Below, one piece after another: positions 6,901-10,437 of a stretch of 10,437 nt of DNA (its first letter is position 1; each line of letters begins with the position of its first letter). The notes under the pieces were generated by a model. That model was not told the DNA's origin and did no database searches. It saw nothing but the letters and a program-made list of their open reading frames with translations. Made by a program: the position numbers and the translations under genes. The stretch lies in contig CALAAN010000254.1 of the NCBI GenBank assembly GCA_937884915.1, positions 1 through 10,437 of the forward strand, read 5' to 3'. The DNA comes from an uncultured Oscillibacter sp. GTDB lineage: Bacteria > Bacillota > Clostridia > Oscillospirales > Oscillospiraceae.

Positions 6901-7614
6901 GACCAGAAGCTCTCCGAGCTGTTAAATCTTTCCGTCGGCGATACGTTCTTTTTAGACGGCGACACACGCGGCGACGTGACCGTCGCGGGTATTTACGAGC
7001 ACTACACGGGCCACTTCGTCTACATGACGCCCGCGTATTACGAGGAAGTCTTCGGCGCGGCCGACGAGCCGAACGCCTATCTGCTCAATTTCACGAGCGA
7101 CGACGCGGACACGTGCAGCGCGATCTTTGAAAAGCTGCTCGACCTCAGCGGTGTTGTGTCGACCTCCCGCATGCGCGACACGCAGGACACCTATACGAGC
7201 AGCATGGAGCGCGTGGACTTCGTCGTGGTCATCATCATTCTGGCCGCGGCGGCGCTTGCGATGGTCGTGCTCTTCAACCTTTCGAACATCAACATCACCG
7301 AGCGCCAGCGCGAGCTCGCGACGATCAAGCTGCTGGGCTTTTACGATGGCGAGGTCTCGGCCTACGTGTACCGCGAGAACATCGTACTCACGCTGTTCGG
7401 CATCCTGCTCGGCTGCTTGATGGGTCACTGGCTGCACATTTACCTCGTGCGCTCGACGGAAATCGATTTGATGATGTTCGGGCGGCAGACCGCGCCGTCG
7501 GCCTACGTGTACGCGGCGATTTTGACGGCGCTGTTTTCGCTGCTCGTCAACGTGCTCGCGCACTTTAAGATGAAGAAGATCGACATGGTCGAGAGCCTCA
7601 AGAGCGCGGAATAA
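3970..7614 (+). CDS. Large FtsX-type ABC permease with long extracytoplasmic coiled coil
   Basis: Membrane partner of the preceding ATPase. The 1214 residues read as a duplicated FtsX permease: TM1 about 18-38; a large extracytoplasmic domain 39-680; three helices near 686-705, 734-757 and 783-804; then TM5 near 855-875, a second extracytoplasmic domain 880-1080, and helices near 1083-1105, 1137-1158 and 1181-1201. FtsX signatures are EEQRVQIGALKALGY (from 711) and TERQRELATIKLLGF (near 1110). Between about 252 and 657 lie acidic coiled coils built of xxxLxxG-like heptads (ELDDA, EYEDG), as in YhgE/Pip-like proteins, split by a looser segment near 395-435. The start has AAAGGGGG eight bases upstream. 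Such permeases in Gram-positive bacteria are linked to peptide, lipid or cell-wall functions; the substrate is unknown. Odd points are an exact 50-bp internal repeat and a lower-GC patch. Confidence 0.93.
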   Translation: MKNAMQKDFWREIKHTRSRFFSIMILVALSVAFLSGLKATAPDMKRTGDDYLDSLHLADIQVLSTLGLTDEDITALRAQDKVEDAEGEYIIDAFASSDSLDAVVKVLSLTGRGINEVQLRGGRMPERADECVVEENMLSLMSIAIGDCITLTPGDDLSDALAQDTYTVVGTVRSPVYLAVERGTSTLGSGTVKAYLYLPREAFTLDYYTAAYVRVSGAAEMTAFYSDYDDYIDAVIDELEPFGDARAQLRHDDLVDEATEKLDDAQKELDDAKAEADEKLGDAQKELSDARKKLDDGWKDYYDGQQELKDARVELDDAKIELDDGEMQYLNGMEEYEDALDEYEKGRAEYEDGLAQYEDGVRELESGEKELAAGRRQLESGERQLNSLAKTVTDALTGSGSPYEGAPEKLLEDLGRGDSAAIATTDSVLNNMRAQIAEAQAGLKRLDAALAQYDAGIAEVDAKLEELNAYPEEAVADQKALLLAQREKLTAERALYQQQRDAIAAQLPDEEIIAQLNSISASGLAASKRELDDGWDEYYAGEAELDAGRKELRDAKIELDDAKAQLDDTPAQLADAKKELTDARKKLDDGWKDYYDGEEQYADGVKELSDAYTELTDGERDYRKGLREYADGKAEADEKIADAQEKITDARRKVADINSCEWYIFSRSYNPGYTGFGQDADRMANLASVLPIIFFLVAALVCLTTMTRMVEEQRVQIGALKALGYSRLAISWKYIGYGLLPSVTGGVLGLVIGYILFPKMIFTAYQIMYQMPDIELHAYTDISLFSVLAAVACTTVATLWACLATLRETPASLMRPRTPKAGKRVFLEYIKPLWKRMSFTYKVTARNLFRYQKRFWMTVIGIGGCTALIIAGFGMRSSLLFTMSRQYDELFHYSAQVTLADNVLPEERAAVENFLENDSRVVNYIPCAASSATAMTSRYSTTAYVEVMESGEIGKAVDLLDFKTGEPITMADDGVYIDQKLSELLNLSVGDTFFLDGDTRGDVTVAGIYEHYTGHFVYMTPAYYEEVFGAADEPNAYLLNFTSDDADTCSAIFEKLLDLSGVVSTSRMRDTQDTYTSSMERVDFVVVIIILAAAALAMVVLFNLSNINITERQRELATIKLLGFYDGEVSAYVYRENIVLTLFGILLGCLMGHWLHIYLVRSTEIDLMMFGRQTAPSAYVYAAILTALFSLLVNVLAHFKMKKIDMVESLKSAE
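4832..4881 (+). repeat. 50-bp exact direct repeat, copy 1 (inside permease)
   Basis: These 50 bases are identical to 5711-5760. The offset is 879 bases, exactly 293 codons, so both copies are read in the same frame and encode the same residues around ARKKLDDGWKDYYDG. Identity at the DNA level, including third positions, suggests recent duplication or gene conversion. Confidence 0.9.
5711..5760 (+). repeat. 50-bp exact direct repeat, copy 2 (inside permease)
   Basis: Second copy of the repeat at 4832-4881. Similarity extends upstream at protein level (DAQKELSDARKK against DAKKELTDARKK) but with base differences, so only the 50-bp core is identical. Confidence 0.9.
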
Positions 7615-7620
7615 AATTCC

Positions 7621-7650
7621 TTGTTTCAAGGCAGGGCAATGTGCTACAAT
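7621..7650 (+). promoter_or_regulatory. Possible promoter after the permease gene
   Basis: TTGTTT (7621-7626) and TACAAT (7645-7650) are 18 bases apart, with a TG extended -10 at 7642-7643. If active it would transcribe the hairpin-rich gap and perhaps the metallophosphoesterase-mnmG pair. The start point would fall inside the hairpin at 7651-7674, which argues for caution. Confidence 0.35.
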
Positions 7651-7674
7651 AAGGGGCGGCAAAAGCCGCCCCTT
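7651..7674 (+). terminator. Probable terminator of the ABC operon
   Basis: AAGGGGCGGC (7651-7660) and GCCGCCCCTT (7665-7674) form a perfect 10-bp stem with an AAAA loop, 37 bases after the permease stop codon. The following sequence (CCTATTGTC) is only moderately T-rich, so it is a weaker intrinsic terminator than those near prfB. Confidence 0.6.
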
Positions 7675-8000
7675 CCTATTGTCGAAAAAACGGCATGCCG
7701 CTTTTTCGAGAAGAATTCGCTGCGCTTCGTGCCTTGCCGCCCGCAGGGCGGCTGCGACATCGCACCGTCGCGGCATTACGATTCCCGCGCCCTTTCGGGC
7801 GCGCCAATTGTGCCGCTTCCTCGAAAACGGCTTGCTGTTTCCGCCGCAGGCGGCGCTTCACCGTTTTCCACTCCGCGCAAAGTGTTTTCTGCCAGAAGGT
7901 GAATTGCCCCGCAGCGGGCAAGAGAAGCCCCTCTGGAGGGCGCACATGTCGCGGCAGAAAACGGATTTGAATTGATTTCGTGCCGTGCGCGGCACGAAAC
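7675..8000. repeat. Hairpin-rich intergenic repeat region, no convincing gene
   Basis: Inverted repeats follow one another: 7682-7709 around a perfect CGGCATGCCG centre; 7736-7742 with 7746-7752; 7786-7792 with 7797-7803; 7841-7845 with 7849-7853; and 7976-7984 with 7991-7999. A unit starting TGCCGCTT..TCGA.AA occurs at 7696-7712 and again at 7811-7827, each followed by a CCGC-GCA-GCGG type stem, so two diverged copies about 115 bases apart are likely. Part of the second copy matches 60-106. Open frames on both strands lack ribosome binding sites and have arginine/proline-rich compositions expected from GC-rich repeats. The last hairpin (7976-7999) could be a terminator or leader structure before the next gene. 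Confidence 0.5.
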
Positions 8001-8037
8001 TCTGCGAGGCTTTTTGGCTTATAGCTTCCTTATAGAT

Positions 8038-8042
8038 TGGAG
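8038..8042 (+). promoter_or_regulatory. Ribosome binding site of the metallophosphoesterase
   Basis: TGGAG lies five bases before the ATG at 8048 and decides the start; no other in-frame start nearby has a site. Two direct copies of CTTATAG (8018-8024 and 8029-8035) precede it. Confidence 0.55.
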
Positions 8043-8047
8043 TTCCC

Positions 8048-8920
8048 ATGGCAAGACAAAGAAAAAAACATCATTTCTGGCGCAACCTGCTCATTTTGAT
8101 CGTGCTGTTCGGCATTTACCTCTACTGGGGCAACAGCAGCATTGAGACCGACGAGGCGACGTTCACATCGAGCGCGCTGCCCGCGGGCTTTGACGGCTGC
8201 CGCGTCGTGCAGCTCAGCGACCTGCACGGCAAATACTTCGGCAGGGACAACGAGCGTTTATACAGTGCGGTCAAGGCCGCGCAGCCGGAGTATATCTTCG
8301 TGACGGGCGACCTGGTCGACCGCAAAACCGAAAACCCGACCGTCTACGCCGGCGAGGTCGGCGCGGCGCTCTCAGCTATCGCGCCGACGTATTACGTCAC
8401 GGGCAACCACGAGTGGGGCCACGGCACAAAGGTCGTGGAGGAGATCAAGCGCACGCTGCGGGAGTCCGGCGTGACGGTGCTCTCGAACGAATTCGTGCCG
8501 CTGCTGCGAAACGGCGACAGCATCGTCCTCGCGGGCATCGACGACCCGAACGGCTACGCCGATCAGGAGACACCGCAGGAGCTCGCGCAGGAGGTCTACG
8601 CCGAGTTCGGCGACCCGTTCTGGCTGCTGCTGGCGCACCGCAACAACAATTTTAACGGCTACTACTGCCGCCTTGGCGCGGACCTGACGTTCTCCGGCCA
8701 TGCGCACGGCGGCATCTGGCGCCTGCCGTTCACCGACGGCGTTATCGACACGACGCTGACGCTTTTCCCCTCGTTCACGAGCGGCTTTTACCACTGCACG
8801 GACGAAAATTGCGAGGGCGCGATGGTCTTCGTCAATCGGGGGCTTGGCAACTCGCCGCGCGTCATCCCGCGCATTCTGAACAGGCCGCAGGTGGCGGTCA
8901 TCACATTCGAAAGGGGCTGA
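8048..8920 (+). CDS. Membrane-anchored metallophosphoesterase, YkuE/YaeI-like
   Basis: A calcineurin-like metal-dependent phosphoesterase of 290 residues. A basic start (MARQRKKHH) and one hydrophobic helix (about 12-27) form an uncleaved anchor, placing the catalytic domain outside the membrane. The two-metal site is complete: D58 and H60 in QLSDLHG, D88 in TGDLVD, N120 and H121 in GNHEWG, H197 in LLLAHRNN, and H218 and H220 in SGHAHGG. The H197 motif is followed by RNNN instead of the more usual NPD. Related proteins act on UDP-diacylglucosamine or other lipid or cell-wall phosphate esters; the substrate here cannot be told from sequence. It ends four bases before mnmG and is probably co-transcribed with it. 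Its own promoter is unclear. Confidence 0.93.
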   Translation: MARQRKKHHFWRNLLILIVLFGIYLYWGNSSIETDEATFTSSALPAGFDGCRVVQLSDLHGKYFGRDNERLYSAVKAAQPEYIFVTGDLVDRKTENPTVYAGEVGAALSAIAPTYYVTGNHEWGHGTKVVEEIKRTLRESGVTVLSNEFVPLLRNGDSIVLAGIDDPNGYADQETPQELAQEVYAEFGDPFWLLLAHRNNNFNGYYCRLGADLTFSGHAHGGIWRLPFTDGVIDTTLTLFPSFTSGFYHCTDENCEGAMVFVNRGLGNSPRVIPRILNRPQVAVITFERG

Positions 8921-8924
8921 GACC

Positions 8925-10437
8925 ATGCGTGAATTTTCTGCTGGAAGCTACGATATCGCCGTCATCGGCGCGGGCCACGCGGGCATCGAGGCCTCGCTCG
9001 CCTGCGCGCGGCTCGGGATGAAAACCGTATGCTTCACAATCAACTTGGACGCCGTGGGCAACATGCCCTGCAACCCCGCCATCGGCGGCACGGGCAAGGG
9101 CCATCTCGTGCGCGAGCTCGACGCCCTCGGCGGCGAGATGGCGCGAGCTGCCGATAAAGCCTGCATTCAGTACCGCATGCTCAACCGCGGCAAGGGCCCC
9201 GCGGTCTGGTCGCTGCGCGCGCAGGCCGACCGTCGGCGCTATCAGAGCGTGATGAAGCACACGCTCGAAACGCAGGAAAATCTGCTGCTGCGTCAGGCGG
9301 AGATCGTCGACTTACGCGTCACCGGCGGCCATGTGTCCGCCGTCGTGACCGAGACCGGCGGCGTTTATGACGTGAAAGCCGTCATCCTCTGTTCGGGCAC
9401 GTTTCTGGATGGCCGCACTATCGTCGGTGAATGCGTGCGCGAGAGCGGCCCCGACGGAATGCACGCCTCGCTGACGCTGGCGGGCGCGCTCAAAAAGCTT
9501 GGACTGCCGCTGCGCCGCTTCAAGACCGGCACGCCGCCGCGCGTGAACGCGCGCAGCGTCGACTTTTCTCAGATGGAGGTGCAGACGGGCGACGAAACGC
9601 CGCTGCCGTTCTCGTTTTCGACGGAACATCCGCCCGAAAATCAGACGGTCTGCTACCTGACCTACACCACGGAGGAGACGCACCGCGTCATTCGCGAGAA
9701 TCTGGATCGAAGCCCCATTTACTCCGGCGTCATCGAGGGCGTCGGCCCGCGTTACTGTCCGAGCATTGAGACGAAGATCGTCCGCTTCCCCGACAAGCCC
9801 CGCCACCAGCTCTTCATCGAGCCGATGGGCCTCGATACCGAGGAGCTCTACATTCAGGGCTTTTCGTCCTCGATGCCCGAAGAGGTGCAGATCGAAATGC
9901 TGCACTCGGTCAAGGGCCTCGAGCACGCGGAGATCATGCGCCCGGCCTACGCCATCGAGTACGACTGCATCGACCCGACCGCGCTCTATCCGACGCTTGA
10001 ATACAAGCACATCGAGGGCCTGTACGGTGCGGGACAGTTCAACGGCTCGTCGGGCTACGAGGAGGCGGCGGTGCAGGGCTTCGTCGCGGGCGTGAACGCC
10101 GCGCGCAAGCTCAAAGGCGAAACGCCGTTTATTTTGGGCCGCGAGCAGGCCTATATCGGCACGCTCATTGACGACCTCGTCACCAAGGGCACGAACGAGC
10201 CCTACCGCATGATGACGAGCCGCAGCGAGTACCGCCTCATTTTGCGGCAGGACAACGCCGACGAGCGGCTTGCGCCCGTCGGGCATGAGCTGGGCCTCGT
10301 CAGCGACGAGACGCTGCAAAGGGTCGTGGACAAATACGACGCCGTGCGCCGCGAGATCAAGCGTCTCGAGCACACGGGCATTCCCTCGTCCGACGCGCTC
10401 AACGCGCTTCTGCGCGAGCGCGGCACGGCGGAGGTGC
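8925..10437 (+). CDS. mnmG: tRNA uridine-34 5-carboxymethylaminomethyl modification enzyme MnmG (GidA), 3' end cut by the window
   Basis: With MnmE, MnmG installs the (carboxymethyl)aminomethyl group on wobble U34 of several tRNAs, using FAD and methylene-tetrahydrofolate. The 504 visible residues, of roughly 620-640 in the family, run open to the window edge without a stop. Motifs are the FAD-binding GAGHAG (15-20), MPCNPAIGG with Cys49, FKTGTPPR (199-206), the second flavin motif GAGQFNGSSGYEEAA (368-382), GREQAYIG (405-412) and SRSEYRL (432-438). The ATG at 8925 has AAGGGG eight bases upstream, inside the end of the preceding gene. The four-base gap indicates translational coupling with the metallophosphoesterase. 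The usual partner mnmE is not upstream as in many bacteria; rsmG may follow outside the window. Confidence 0.97.
   Translation, partial: MREFSAGSYDIAVIGAGHAGIEASLACARLGMKTVCFTINLDAVGNMPCNPAIGGTGKGHLVRELDALGGEMARAADKACIQYRMLNRGKGPAVWSLRAQADRRRYQSVMKHTLETQENLLLRQAEIVDLRVTGGHVSAVVTETGGVYDVKAVILCSGTFLDGRTIVGECVRESGPDGMHASLTLAGALKKLGLPLRRFKTGTPPRVNARSVDFSQMEVQTGDETPLPFSFSTEHPPENQTVCYLTYTTEETHRVIRENLDRSPIYSGVIEGVGPRYCPSIETKIVRFPDKPRHQLFIEPMGLDTEELYIQGFSSSMPEEVQIEMLHSVKGLEHAEIMRPAYAIEYDCIDPTALYPTLEYKHIEGLYGAGQFNGSSGYEEAAVQGFVAGVNAARKLKGETPFILGREQAYIGTLIDDLVTKGTNEPYRMMTSRSEYRLILRQDNADERLAPVGHELGLVSDETLQRVVDKYDAVRREIKRLEHTGIPSSDALNALLRERGTAEV

Noticed and set aside
7676..7945. Open frame of 89 codons on the minus strand in the intergenic gap
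   Set aside because: It lies entirely in hairpin-repeat DNA, lacks a ribosome binding site, and has the Arg/Pro/Ala composition expected of repeat-derived spurious frames.
9312..10373. Open frame of 353 codons on the minus strand opposite mnmG
   Set aside because: It is a shadow of the high-GC mnmG codons: no domain, no binding site, Arg/Ala/Val-rich composition, and the plus strand has the unmistakable MnmG sequence.

Overview
This GC-rich window comes from a bacterial chromosome. Bacillota-type sigma-A promoters, strong Shine-Dalgarno sites, a Clostridia-like MnmG/RF2 pair and abundant small GC-rich intergenic hairpins point to a high-GC anaerobic Clostridia lineage, most likely the Oscillospiraceae/Ruminococcaceae group. 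The taxonomic call is inference; the gene calls are firmer.

Layout. The left third is on the minus strand. Reading right to left, a tiny gene (25 codons, ending in UGA) has a near-consensus promoter and its own intrinsic terminator. It is followed by prfB (peptide chain release factor 2), which has its own extended -10 promoter and a terminator directly after the stop codon. Then comes a MATE-family multidrug/cation efflux pump whose short leader contains a terminator-like hairpin. Beyond the pump, the left edge carries a run of hairpins, including a perfect 17-bp stem.

The middle is on the plus strand. A divergent promoter with an 8-bp dyad overlapping its -35 box drives a two-gene ABC transporter operon: a LolD/MacB-type ATPase and a 1214-residue FtsX-type permease. 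The permease has a duplicated FtsX core and carries about 400 residues of acidic coiled coil, predicted to project outside the membrane. Inside the coiled coil are a 50-bp exact direct repeat, three copies of an aromatic motif, and a patch of lower GC and different codon use.

The right third is also on the plus strand. A 433-bp gap of hairpins and divergent repeat units (no convincing gene) leads to a membrane-anchored YkuE-like metallophosphoesterase. Four bases after it, mnmG (tRNA uridine-34 modification) starts and runs off the right edge.

No CRISPR array, transposase, phage gene, rRNA or tRNA was seen. The window is mainly core chromosome. The most unusual parts are the UGA-terminated mini-gene with hairpin and terminator just upstream of a prfB that lacks the classical frameshift site, the dyad over the ABC promoter, and the repeat-rich coiled-coil arm of the permease.
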